Shown here piece after piece: positions 52,635-61,068 of a DNA stretch of 64,000 nt; the first letter of the stretch is position 1, and every line of letters begins with the position of its first letter. Source of the stretch: Nocardia sp. SYP-A9097 (GTDB lineage Bacteria; Actinomycetota; Actinomycetes; Mycobacteriales; Mycobacteriaceae); the NCBI RefSeq assembly GCF_009649815.1, contig NZ_WJIC01000007.1, positions 62,001 to 126,000 of the forward strand, read 5' to 3'. A program made the position numbers and the translations under genes. The notes under the pieces were generated by a model. The model searched no databases. It was not told where the DNA came from and saw only the letters and a program-made list of their open reading frames with translations.

Positions 52635-53971
52635 ATCGTCACCGCCGTACGGAGGCGGTTGAGGCGGGCGGGGCCTATGCCTTCTATTTCGGCGAGTTGG
52701 TCTATGGAGGTGAAGCGGCCGTGTTGGGTGCGCCAGGTGAGGATGGCGCGGGCGGTAATGGGGCCTACGCCGGGGAGGGTGTCGAGTTGGGCTTCGGTCG
52801 CCGTATTGAGGTTGATCTTCGCCGCGGGGCCGGTGGTGCGGGGCGGGCCGGTGGATGCCGATGCGGCCGAGGGGGTTCCGGCGGCGCTGATGACTTTGCT
52901 ACCGACCTGGACCTGCTGGTTACCGGTGCGGGGGCCGGTGCGGCCGATTACGAGTTGATCTCCGTCGCAGAGGTGTTGGGCGAGGTTGAGGCCGGAAAGG
53001 TCTGCTTCGGGGCGGGGAGTCGCGGCTTTGAGGGCATCCGCGATGCGGGCTCCGGAGGGGAAGCGACGCAGGCCGCCGTGCTCGACCAAACCGATTACGC
53101 TGACCACCAGCTCGCCGGTCGAGGCCGGATGACCGTTCGTTTCGGTCGGGTCGCCGGCTGAATTTCGTGCGGCGGCAGGCGTTTCCGATGCCGGGATCGG
53201 TGCGGGTGGGTTCGCGGGAGCGGCGGAACGGCCATTGGGCACCGCGCTCCCCCCGCCCGTAGGCACGGTGGACTTGGGACCAGAGCCGTTCGGCGCGACT
53301 CCCGGCGCGACCGCGGAGCCGTCCCCCGGCGCGGTCGCGGTGTCCGGCATCGCGGTTTCACCGGCGACGGAAATGGGCGGAACCGGTTGCGCTACGGGCC
53401 TTTCCCGGAATGAGACGAGTGCCGCCAGGACGACCGCGACGGCCGCCACCATTGCCAGCACGAGCGCGCCGCGCGGACCCGGATCCCACCTGGTGCCACG
53501 GAAGCGCTCGGGCACCAGGCGTTCGTGCCAGAGCGAGACGGGACCGCAGGGCTCGGAAAGCCATGCGGGAGTGCACGAACCGCCGGATTCAGCGGACGCA
53601 CCACGGGGCGGGTCCAGGTCATATCGCACTTCCGAGTCTGGCATGCGCTCGGACGAGATCAGCCACTCCTCGCGCTCAACCGAATCCGGCCGCAGCTCGC
53701 GCTCAACCGAATCCGGGCGCAGCTCCCGGTCAACCGAGTCGAGGCGCTGCCCGCGCTCGATTTGATCCGAGTGCTGATCGCACTCGGATGGGTCGGGCTC
53801 CCAGCCGTCGGCGTCGCAGCTGCGGGTCGTTCGGCATGGGGTGCGGAGGGATTCCGCGTTCCAGCGGGGTGGGTGGGGTGGGGTCGGGATGAATTGTGGT
53901 GGGGCGCCGGGCGGGTCGGTGAGGCCGCCGAGGCGGCGGCTGACCTCGCTGCGTTCGTCGGTTCGTGGCAT
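52631..53971 (-). CDS. comEA: ComEA-like DNA-binding protein with extended N-terminus
   Basis: From ATG 53971 the protein has 446 residues. Its C-terminus carries an SLBB-type segment (ELVVSVIGLVEHGGLRRFPS, LNLAQHLCDGDQLVIGR) and a double helix-hairpin-helix (NLNTATEAQLDTLPGVGPIT). One membrane span is near residues 170-190. Before the span lies an unusually long polar region with three tandem RELRPDSVE-type units. ComEA binds incoming DNA outside the membrane. The repeat DNA at about 53675-53755 is coding. It is coupled to comEC. Confidence 0.9.
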   Translation of the reverse strand: MPRTDERSEVSRRLGGLTDPPGAPPQFIPTPPHPPRWNAESLRTPCRTTRSCDADGWEPDPSECDQHSDQIERGQRLDSVDRELRPDSVERELRPDSVEREEWLISSERMPDSEVRYDLDPPRGASAESGGSCTPAWLSEPCGPVSLWHERLVPERFRGTRWDPGPRGALVLAMVAAVAVVLAALVSFRERPVAQPVPPISVAGETAMPDTATAPGDGSAVAPGVAPNGSGPKSTVPTGGGSAVPNGRSAAPANPPAPIPASETPAAARNSAGDPTETNGHPASTGELVVSVIGLVEHGGLRRFPSGARIADALKAATPRPEADLSGLNLAQHLCDGDQLVIGRTGPRTGNQQVQVGSKVISAAGTPSAASASTGPPRTTGPAAKINLNTATEAQLDTLPGVGPITARAILTWRTQHGRFTSIDQLAEIEGIGPARLNRLRTAVTI

Positions 53972-54120
53972 GGGTCCGACAGTATGGTCGCGGGCGGATT
54001 CGGCCTCGGGGGCGACCTGGGGTTTTGCTGAGCCTGTGGATACTTTTCGGCGTTGTGGACAACGTGATTCCACATCACGTCAATGGCGACGCCAACGCTG
54101 TGAACTGCGAATTCGCAGCT

Positions 54121-54963
54121 TCAGCCGCAACCGTGGGGTACCACGAGCGCGCCGACCGCACCCACTCCGAGGTGCACTCCGAGAGTCGGTCCGAACTCGG
54201 CGACAATCAGCTCGCGAATGCCGGGAATGAGGTCGCGGAGTTGACCGGCGATGGTGTTCGCCGCATCCTCCGCACCGAGGTGCTGTACCGCTACCGCCGC
54301 GCCATCGTCACCGGCCGCATCGACCGCTGCCGCAACGAGTTTGGCAAACGCCTTCGACCGGGTGCGTGCCTTCTCGCGCAGCTCGAGGCGACCCTCGACC
54401 ATCTGCAGAATCGGCTTGGTGACCAGTTCGGTGCCGAAGAATGCCGCGGCGCTGCTCAATCGCCCACCGCGGCGCAGTTGTTCGGTGCGGTTGACCACGA
54501 TGAATGCCCGCCCGCGACTGGCGGCGGCGATCGCCGAGTCGTAGACGACATCCAGTGGCGCCCCGGTGCGAGCCCGCCGGGCGGCGGCCAGCACGGGCAG
54601 CCCCGTGCCCAGCCCGGCGCTGAGCGAGTCGACCAGGCGCACGCGGCCGGCTGCGTCCATATCGCGCACCGCCTGCCGCCCGGCCTCCCAGGTACCGGAG
54701 AGCTGCCGCGAAATATGCACGGCGACAACACCATCCCCGTCGCTGAGCTCCAGCGCCCGCTCGTACGCGCCCTTCAGATCACCCGGCGACGCCCCGGAGG
54801 TCGTGACCGTGGACGAGCTGTAGTCGATCTCGCAGTCGTCCACGCCCTCCCGGATCTCCCGATCGTCGACGAGCACATGCAGCGGTACCGCGAGCACGCC
54901 CAGCTCGGCGCCGAGATCGGCGGGCAGGCTGGCCGACGAGTCGGTGACAACCACGACGGCCAT
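54121..54963 (-). CDS. DegV-family fatty-acid-binding protein
   Basis: The 280-residue protein starts VVVVTDSSASLPADLGAELG and has the DegV TSGASPGDLKGAYERAL and GLGTGLPVLAAARRA segments. DegV proteins bind a fatty acid and can serve a fatty-acid kinase. ATG 54963 follows GAGGAGGA. It corresponds to Rv2417c and lies 32 bases after octT in the same direction. Confidence 0.92.
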   Translation of the reverse strand: MAVVVVTDSSASLPADLGAELGVLAVPLHVLVDDREIREGVDDCEIDYSSSTVTTSGASPGDLKGAYERALELSDGDGVVAVHISRQLSGTWEAGRQAVRDMDAAGRVRLVDSLSAGLGTGLPVLAAARRARTGAPLDVVYDSAIAAASRGRAFIVVNRTEQLRRGGRLSSAAAFFGTELVTKPILQMVEGRLELREKARTRSKAFAKLVAAAVDAAGDDGAAVAVQHLGAEDAANTIAGQLRDLIPGIRELIVAEFGPTLGVHLGVGAVGALVVPHGCG

Positions 54964-54995
54964 CGGCTAGCGATCCTCCTCGCGCGCAACGCCTT

Positions 54996-55865
54996 TCATA
55001 CAGTCCGTGCCTGACCGGCGGTCACTTCGGAGAGCACCTTCACCATGGCCTGTGCGACGGCGACGTGCCCTTCCCAGCCCCAGTGGATACCGTCCGGATT
55101 GGCTTCACCGTGGAAGACGTTCTCGCGCACGGCTTCTCCGAGGTCCACCAGCGGCACGGAGTTGGCCTCCGCCCACTTGCGCGTCGCCTTGACCATCGGT
55201 TCGCGTCCGCTGTGATGCCGCGCGTACGCGTCACACTGATGTACGGACGGCAGCACCGCGACCATGGGCAGCTCGGGTCGCAAGCCCGCCAACGCGTTTC
55301 GCGACTGTTCGAGGTAGTCGACGCTGACCGCGGGCGGCAGCGCCACCGGCCAGCCCAATGGAGAAAGCTTGGGCTGCAGCCAGTTATAGGCCGTGCGCAC
55401 GTGTCGCCGGGCGAAAGACGGTCGTACATAACGGATCAGCTCGCGCAGTGCGGTCGGCAGCGGCGACGGCAGGGAATCCATCCCGCCGGTCGCGAATACC
55501 ACGGCCCCGGCGCGCGGGACGGTCGCCCACACGCGCGGGTCGCCGATGAGTGCCCAGTAGGCGTCGCGGCAGGTCCAGCCGATCCGCGCGACCAGCTCCA
55601 CGTCCCAACCGAGTTCGGCCGCAACGAGATTCGGCCAGATCTTGGGATGGTTCGCGGCCAGCCCGCCCCTGGGTCCGAAATAGGACAGCGAGTCGGCGAT
55701 GACCAACAGCACCGGCCGTTCGGCCGAAGCGGCCGGTTCGGCGCTGAAAGCCGGTGCGGGCGCACCGAACAGCGCGTCCGGCACCTGCCGGACGCTCGTC
55801 ACCTCCGATGCCTGCCGCAGCAGTTCATCGGAGACTTGCCGTTCTCCGGCAGTGTCAGAGGACAT
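54996..55865 (-). CDS. octT: Diglucosylglycerate octanoyltransferase
   Basis: The 289-residue protein has an SGNH-hydrolase layout: Ser59 in VIADSLSYFGP, GGMDSLPSPLP, and the Asp/His pair in DGIHWGWEGH. It corresponds to Rv2418c, OctT, which octanoylates diglucosylglycerate at the start of methylglucose lipopolysaccharide synthesis. It overlaps gpgP, of the same pathway, by 11 bases. A 40-residue N-terminal tail is less ordered. Confidence 0.88.
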   Translation of the reverse strand: MSSDTAGERQVSDELLRQASEVTSVRQVPDALFGAPAPAFSAEPAASAERPVLLVIADSLSYFGPRGGLAANHPKIWPNLVAAELGWDVELVARIGWTCRDAYWALIGDPRVWATVPRAGAVVFATGGMDSLPSPLPTALRELIRYVRPSFARRHVRTAYNWLQPKLSPLGWPVALPPAVSVDYLEQSRNALAGLRPELPMVAVLPSVHQCDAYARHHSGREPMVKATRKWAEANSVPLVDLGEAVRENVFHGEANPDGIHWGWEGHVAVAQAMVKVLSEVTAGQARTV

Positions 55866-56514
55866 CGGGAGCTACCTTCGCCAGCGCGTTCCATACGTCG
55901 AGACGCCAGCCGGGCCGTTCGAGACTCGGACCGTGGCTGGTCAACTGCACCCAACTGGTGTTGGCGAGCCCGCCCATGGCGGGCCAGTTCACCGGCGGGA
56001 GGTCGAGGATGGCCGCGGTCAGCGCCGCGATCAACCCACCATGCGCAACCAGGATGATGGTATGGCCCGGCCAATCCGCGCGCTCGGTGAAGAGTTCGTG
56101 CACCAGGGGCAGCGCCCGCGCGCCGACCTGCAGTTTGGATTCGCCGCCGGGTGGGGTGAAGTTGGGGTCCAGCCGCCATTCCTTGCGCGCGCCCGGGGAG
56201 ATGGCGTCGACCTCGTGGTGGGTCAGGCCCTCCCATTGGCCGAGGTTGGTTTCGCGCAGCCGGGTGTCGGTGACGACGGGCAGTCCGGCGTGGTCGCCGA
56301 CGCAGAGCGCGGTGTCGTGGGCACGCCGCAGATCCGAGGAGATGATGGCGATGACATCATCGGTCGCCATCTCGGGTGCGCAATCCTTGGCCTGGCGGCG
56401 GCCGATATCGCTGAGTTCGGTGTCGATCTGGCCCTGCATGCGGTCGGTGGCATTCCATTCGGTTTGCCCGTGCCGCAACAGAATCAACCGGCGGACGCCG
56501 GCAAGCTTGCTCAC
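55855..56514 (-). CDS. gpgP: Glucosyl-3-phosphoglycerate phosphatase
   Basis: The 219-residue histidine phosphatase has LLRHGQTEWN at residues 12-21, SSDLRRAHDTA, RETNLGQWEG and VAHGGLIAALTA with the second histidine. It corresponds to Rv2419c, which removes phosphate from glucosyl-3-phosphoglycerate. GTG 56514 overlaps the rsfS stop by one base. Placement between rsfS and octT is conserved in mycobacteria. Confidence 0.92.
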   Translation of the reverse strand: MSKLAGVRRLILLRHGQTEWNATDRMQGQIDTELSDIGRRQAKDCAPEMATDDVIAIISSDLRRAHDTALCVGDHAGLPVVTDTRLRETNLGQWEGLTHHEVDAISPGARKEWRLDPNFTPPGGESKLQVGARALPLVHELFTERADWPGHTIILVAHGGLIAALTAAILDLPPVNWPAMGGLANTSWVQLTSHGPSLERPGWRLDVWNALAKVAPDVL

Positions 56515-56927
56515 TACTCGGCTCCGGCCTCATCGTCTCCGGCAGCCTCTGCCTTTGCGCGCTGGTCTTCGAGTCCTGCGACGGGCACCTGCGGGCAGTC
56601 CTTCCAGAGGCGCTCGAGGCCGTAGAAGTCGCGCTCGTCATTGTGCTGGATGTGGATGACGATCTCGACGTAGTCGAGCAGTGCCCAGCGGCCCTCGCGG
56701 GTGCCTTCGCGACGCACCGGCTTGTACCCGGCATCGCGCAGTTTGTCCTCGACATTGTCGACGATCGCGTTGACCTGGCGCTCGTTGGGCGCGGACGCGA
56801 TCACAAAGCAGTCGGTGATCACCAGCTGTTCCGAGACGTCCAGAATTACTACGTCCGATGCCAGCTTCTCGTCGGCCGCCAATGCGGCCACCGTTGCCAT
56901 CTTCACCGCTTCGACGGATGCGCTCAC
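56514..56927 (-). CDS. rsfS: Ribosome silencing factor
   Basis: The 137-residue protein is of the RsfS/Iojap family: ASDVVILDVSEQLVITDCFV, SAPNERQVNAIVDNVEDKLR, GRWALLDYVEIVIHI and the YGLERLW segment. It binds uL14 and blocks joining of ribosomal subunits in poor conditions. GTG 56927 overlaps the nadD stop (GTGA). A longer frame upstream is nadD read out of frame. The acidic 15-residue tail is extra. Confidence 0.95.
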   Translation of the reverse strand: MSASVEAVKMATVAALAADEKLASDVVILDVSEQLVITDCFVIASAPNERQVNAIVDNVEDKLRDAGYKPVRREGTREGRWALLDYVEIVIHIQHNDERDFYGLERLWKDCPQVPVAGLEDQRAKAEAAGDDEAGAE

Positions 56928-57568
56928 CCTGCTGCTACCTTCCCGTTGCTGTCCGGCACATACAGGTGCCGCTTCGATATGTATTGCACGACCCCGTCGG
57001 GGACGAGGTACCACACCGGCCGGCCTTCGCCTGCCCGCCTTCTGCATTCGCTGGACGAGATCGCCAGGGCGGGAATCTCGATCATGGTGACGGCGTCGGC
57101 GGGGTAGTCGCGGAGGTGTTCGGCCAGATGGTCGATGTTCAATTCGTACCCCGGACGACTCACTCCGACGAATTTCGCCAGTTCGAACAGTTCGGCCCAA
57201 TCCTGCCAGGTGAGGATGCTGGCCAGCGCGTCGGCACCGGTGATGAAGTACAGATCCGCGTCGGGATACTGTTCTCGCAGCTCACGCAGGGTGTCGACGG
57301 TGTAGGTCTTGATGCCGCGGTCGATATCGGTGCGGCTGACCGAGAAACTCGGATTGCTCGCGGTGGCGATGACGGTCATCAGATACCGGTCCTCAGCCGA
57401 GGAGACGTACCGGTCGGCTTTCTGCCAAGGCTGGCCCGTCGGAACGAACACCACCTCATCCAGCGCGAACCGATTCGCCACCTCACTGGCCGCGACCAAG
57501 TGCCCATGGTGGATGGGGTCGAAGGTGCCGCCCATCACCCCCAACTTGCGGCGCCCGTTCGTATGCAC
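56924..57568 (-). CDS. nadD: Nicotinate-nucleotide adenylyltransferase
   Basis: The 214-residue protein has the nucleotidyl-transferase motif GGTFDPIHHGHL (13-24), FVPTGQPWQK and the ISSSECRRR end motif. It joins nicotinate mononucleotide to AMP, the step before NadE (10648). It heads the nadD-rsfS-gpgP-octT-degV run, all minus-strand with overlaps or short gaps. Confidence 0.95.
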   Translation of the reverse strand: MHTNGRRKLGVMGGTFDPIHHGHLVAASEVANRFALDEVVFVPTGQPWQKADRYVSSAEDRYLMTVIATASNPSFSVSRTDIDRGIKTYTVDTLRELREQYPDADLYFITGADALASILTWQDWAELFELAKFVGVSRPGYELNIDHLAEHLRDYPADAVTMIEIPALAISSSECRRRAGEGRPVWYLVPDGVVQYISKRHLYVPDSNGKVAAG

Positions 57569-57639
57569 AAAACCCGAGCTTACCGGGGGCTATTGGAACA
57601 ACCCGGCAGCGGCGGTCCGGACCGGGCAAACCGGGCCTT

Positions 57640-57837
57640 TTACCCACCCGTCCGGACGTGCTCGCGAACTCCCCACAGCGAGTGGTTCCGATGCCGGACC
57701 GCCCGGTGACGGCTCCGAATAGGCCGAGTTCCGCGCACCTGTTCGGCCTGCGGCCACCAGATTCCGGCAATGAGAATCGGCGCGGCGACCGCCACCTGAC
57801 CGAGCACAACCATCGCGAAGGTGATCCAGTCCGCCAT
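57640..57837 (-). CDS. Small single-span membrane protein, hypothetical
   Basis: From ATG 57837 the frame encodes 65 residues. There is one hydrophobic segment (MADWITFAMVVLGQVAVAAP to about residue 27), then a basic tail rich in Arg/His. It begins 5 bases after the upstream stop, so it is in an operon with the 117-residue gene. No family recognised. Confidence 0.6.
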   Translation of the reverse strand: MADWITFAMVVLGQVAVAAPILIAGIWWPQAEQVRGTRPIRSRHRAVRHRNHSLWGVREHVRTGG

Positions 57838-57842
57838 AGCAC

Positions 57843-58196
57843 TCACCGCCCGCCACCGAAGCTGTTCAGCCGCGGCAGAATCAGCCCCGGCGAGCCGACG
57901 ATCAGATGACACACCCGCTGCACCTCCTCCGGTGCACCGACATGGTCCAGCGTCGGCGTAACCACCGCTTCCGCACCCATCCGCCGCACCACAATCAGCA
58001 ACCGCGACACCGGTTCCCACACCTGCGGCCCGATTCGCAAGGTCTTGACCAGGTCGTAACGGTGCTGCCCCGCCAGCTCGAGCAACGCCAATTCCTCCCG
58101 CTCCCAAGCACTTCCACTCAATTCCAACCGCAGGTACCCCACTGCTTTGGGCAGCGACGACCCCAAAGGCCGCGGAGCCATATACGGACGAGTCAT
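57843..58196 (-). CDS. Hypothetical 117-residue protein with resolvase-like pattern
   Basis: ATG 58196 stands 6 bases behind GGGAGG; a longer frame upstream has no such site. The residues AVGYLRLELSGSAWEREELA, then LVKTLRI and MGAEAVVTPTLDHVGAPEEV, echo the order of strands and helices of serine-recombinase catalytic domains. The catalytic serine after YLR is absent, so recombinase activity is unlikely. Similar small proteins often lie beside XRE regulators in Streptomyces and Nocardia; here an XRE-TPR gene is divergent, 188 bases away. Confidence 0.65.
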   Translation of the reverse strand: MTRPYMAPRPLGSSLPKAVGYLRLELSGSAWEREELALLELAGQHRYDLVKTLRIGPQVWEPVSRLLIVVRRMGAEAVVTPTLDHVGAPEEVQRVCHLIVGSPGLILPRLNSFGGGR

Positions 58197-58384
58197 CCCG
58201 AACCTCCCTGTGCCGGTGTGAATGAACTCAGCTTCGGTGCCGGGCCAGGTACGAGCGACGGCAGAAAGTGCACCTGCCACAAGTGCAGAATCTGCCGTTG
58301 ACAAGCAAGGATTGCTCTGATCGATGTCAGAGGTTTCGGTCTGCGACCTAAAGTTCTTCAATGGCATCGACGCGGGGAGGCCCG

Positions 58385-59686
58385 ATGGACGATGAAAGTG
58401 GTGGCGCGATATGGGAATTCGCCCCCTTCCGCCAACTGTTGGCGGCAGGCCGAATCGGCCCGGCCCTGGCGCTGGTCCGAAAGGCGATGGGGCTGTCTCA
58501 AGCCGATTTCGGTGAGCTCCTGCATTGGGATCGCGCCCATACCGGCCGAGTCGAGCGTGGCGATGTCGCAACGGTTTTCGATGTGCGCGAACTGCGGCGT
58601 ATCGCCGATGCGCTGGGGATTCCACGTCTGGCTCTACTACCGCTGTTGCTCGAACCGGACGATGCGCGGAGCATCGAAACGGGGGGCCGGGAAGGAGCCG
58701 ACAACGTGGATCGACGACAGTTCGGGCTAACGGCCGCATTGGCGAGTACCGGAACAGCCGCCTGGACAACACCGATTCAGGTGAAACCAGCGCATCTCGC
58801 CTATGTCAGGACGCTGAACGAGCAACTGTGGGTGCACGACAATCTGCACGGCGGTGGCGGGATCGCACGACGCGCGCACCGGCAGTATCGATTCGTTCGC
58901 CGATTGGTTGAGAACGGCACGTACAGCCTGTCGGTCGGTCTCGAACTCACCAGCGCCGTAGGTTGGCTGTCGAATACGGTGGCCTGGCTGGCCCGCGACT
59001 GCGGCCGACCGCAATTCGCACGGCAACAGCTCATGGAGTCGGTACTACTCGCCGAGCAGAGCCGCGACTTCATCCTGCTCGCCGCGACGGTGGGCGACCT
59101 CGCGAACCTCGCGGCGGCCGTCTCGACCACAAACCTCGAACCGGTGCGCCTGGCCCAGCGTTCGACCGAACTTGTACGCAGCGTGTCCTCGGTCCGCCTG
59201 AACGCACTCAAAGCCGCAGAAGAGTCGACGGCATACGCGGCGGTCGGCGATCTCCGCGAGTTCGAACGTGCCCTCACCCGGGTCGACCGGGAATGCGACC
59301 GCGGCCTCGACAGCGGCGACGATCCGGCCTGGCTGAATCACGTCACCGAAGCCGAACTCCGAGTCCACGAAGCGCGGGGCCGCAAGCTCCTCGGCCAGCA
59401 CTCCCAAGCCGCGAACCTGTTCCGCGAGAGCATCAATCGCCCCGCAACCCTCCCCCGCGACGAAGCCTCGTATCGCACCTACTACGCCGCTTCTCTCACC
59501 GGTCTGGGCGACACAACAACCGCGATCACGGCAGCCCACACCGCCCTGGATCTTCTTGAATCCCAGGTCAATTCCCCCCGCCTGCTCTGCGAACTCCGCC
59601 CGATCAGACGCGTAGCCGCACGTATCCGCACGGCCGAAGCCGAACACTTCGCCCAACGTTTCGACGCCCTCACCCAAGCGGCCTGA
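58385..59686 (+). CDS. XRE-family regulator with TPR-like helical domain
   Basis: The 433-residue protein has an N-terminal helix-turn-helix (MGLSQADFGELLHWDRAHTG) and then about 300 residues of helical repeats (LAQRSTELVRSV, AYAAVGDLREFERAL, YYAASLTGLGDTTTAITAAH) of TPR type. Such actinobacterial regulators often respond to peptides or control neighbouring small genes. I chose ATG 58385, with GGGAGG 4 bases upstream, over ATG 58361. It is divergent from the 117-residue and 65-residue genes and probably controls them. Confidence 0.88.
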   Translation: MDDESGGAIWEFAPFRQLLAAGRIGPALALVRKAMGLSQADFGELLHWDRAHTGRVERGDVATVFDVRELRRIADALGIPRLALLPLLLEPDDARSIETGGREGADNVDRRQFGLTAALASTGTAAWTTPIQVKPAHLAYVRTLNEQLWVHDNLHGGGGIARRAHRQYRFVRRLVENGTYSLSVGLELTSAVGWLSNTVAWLARDCGRPQFARQQLMESVLLAEQSRDFILLAATVGDLANLAAAVSTTNLEPVRLAQRSTELVRSVSSVRLNALKAAEESTAYAAVGDLREFERALTRVDRECDRGLDSGDDPAWLNHVTEAELRVHEARGRKLLGQHSQAANLFRESINRPATLPRDEASYRTYYAASLTGLGDTTTAITAAHTALDLLESQVNSPRLLCELRPIRRVAARIRTAEAEHFAQRFDALTQAA

Positions 59687-59841
59687 TCGCACCGGGCGTC
59701 GCACCCCGTCTCGTCTCATTCGAAACATATTGCTGGACAGGTGATCACGGGTAATAGTGACTCTTCCCGCTCGGGCCGATCCCGCCACCGGTACCCCGCG
59801 ATCGTCTGACTACCGAGATTCAAGGTGTGATGCCATCTCCC

Positions 59842-59930
59842 GTCATCCCGGCGTGCTTTTGGCCGGGATCCACACCTGAAGTGGCTCAGCTGATTTCGGT
59901 GGATTCCCGCCAAAAGCATGCGGGAATGAC
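59842..59930. repeat. REP-like inverted repeat, both arms
   Basis: Left arm 59842-59873 and right arm 59899-59930 are complements with a few changes (CCGC for CGGC), joined by 25 bases. It occupies the 301-base gap between convergent genes; nothing else is seen there. Confidence 0.8.
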
Positions 59931-59987
59931 GGGGGGTGGTTGACGACATCACGACTTCACGACTTCATTTTCGGTGACTACTGCGGG

Positions 59988-60683
59988 TCACGTGGTGATG
60001 AGGGTTTTCATCTGCGGGGAGAGGACGTTGCAGAGGGTGGACCAGGGGATGGTGATGACGATGTTTCCGGCTGCGTGCGAGGCGATTTCGCCGAAGTAGA
60101 TGCGCAGGCCGGCGGAGTCGACTGCCCAGTCTCGGTAGTTCTGTTCGGTGGGGAGGATGCCGAGTTTGTAGTAGGTGTCGCCCGCGTTGGTTTTGGGGAC
60201 GAGGATTGCGGCCTGCTGGGACAGGGCATTCAGGCCCGCGGTGAGGTCGGTGAAGACGTCGGTCAGTTGGAGGGCTTTGCCGTTGTCGGTGTTGGTGGTG
60301 TGGGTGACGTACTGCTCGAAGGGGTGGGCACCGTGTTCCTGGTAGAAGTTGACGCCCAATTCGGCGCTCAGGACATGCGGGCCTACATAGCTGAAATTGA
60401 CCGAGGTGCTGAGGTTCAGGGTGGGGGTCACCTGGGCGATGTACTTGTCGGCGGCCGCGCGCAGGGCGTTGTTGAATTCGTCTCGGGCGGCCAGGTAGGG
60501 GCCGTCCACGCCGTCGATGTCCACTCGGGGGACGGAGACCTTGTAGTTGTTGCCCTGCAACACATATTCGGAGGTGCGGAAGCCGGGGATGGCGTCGGCG
60601 TGGGCGATCATCGTCGCGGCGGTGGCGGTCTGGGCCGCGACTACGGCGGCGAGGAGCAGGTGGGCGAAGGAGCGTCGGCGCAT
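59988..60683 (-). CDS. Secreted DUF3298/Mpt64-like protein
   Basis: The 231-residue protein has a signal peptide (residues 1-30, cleavage near AHA-DA). The mature part has the DUF3298/RsiV-like arrangement: VPRVDIDG, LSTSVNFSYVGPHVLSAELGVNFYQEHGAHP, and LQLTDVFTD. Mycobacterial secreted antigen Mpt64 has the same fold. Function is unknown in general; RsiV relatives bind lysozyme. No operon partner is evident. Confidence 0.8.
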   Translation of the reverse strand: MRRRSFAHLLLAAVVAAQTATAATMIAHADAIPGFRTSEYVLQGNNYKVSVPRVDIDGVDGPYLAARDEFNNALRAAADKYIAQVTPTLNLSTSVNFSYVGPHVLSAELGVNFYQEHGAHPFEQYVTHTTNTDNGKALQLTDVFTDLTAGLNALSQQAAILVPKTNAGDTYYKLGILPTEQNYRDWAVDSAGLRIYFGEIASHAAGNIVITIPWSTLCNVLSPQMKTLITT

Positions 60684-60731
60684 GCCATCACGGTCCCGGT
60701 ACCAGCCAATGGTTCACCAATGACGCACTAA

Positions 60732-61058
60732 TCAGGGCCGCTTGGATTTCGGGAGTTTGGCGACGATGGCGTCATACGACTGGTCGATGAGTTCGCGAAG
60801 CTCGTCCTCGGGAACCTTCCCGCCGACCTTGATCGCATTCCACCCGTACCGCCCGATGTAGTGCGAGGCCGACACATCCTCGGGGTAGATCGCCACAAGC
60901 TCGTCGTCCTCCTGCCGCGTCCCGTACTTGAGCCCGACGGCCTCACCATCACCGAGGAAGGCGAAAATCTTATCGCCGACTTTGGCAACAACATCGCCCT
61001 CCCACGGTTCGTCCTGCCAGGCACCGGGTTTGGCCAGGCAGTACGCGAGAACGTCCAC
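60732..61058 (-). CDS. MmcQ/YjbR-family protein
   Basis: The 108-residue protein has the YjbR double-wing fold pattern: PGAWQDEPWEGDVVAKVGDK, LKYGTRQEDDEL, and HYIGRYGWNAIKVGGKVPED. These cytosolic proteins are predicted to bind DNA or a phospho-ligand. GTG 61058 follows GGAG by 6 bases. It starts 10 bases after the VWA gene, in the same run. Confidence 0.88.
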   Translation of the reverse strand: MDVLAYCLAKPGAWQDEPWEGDVVAKVGDKIFAFLGDGEAVGLKYGTRQEDDELVAIYPEDVSASHYIGRYGWNAIKVGGKVPEDELRELIDQSYDAIVAKLPKSKRP

Positions 61059-61068
61059 GGCGGTCTCC

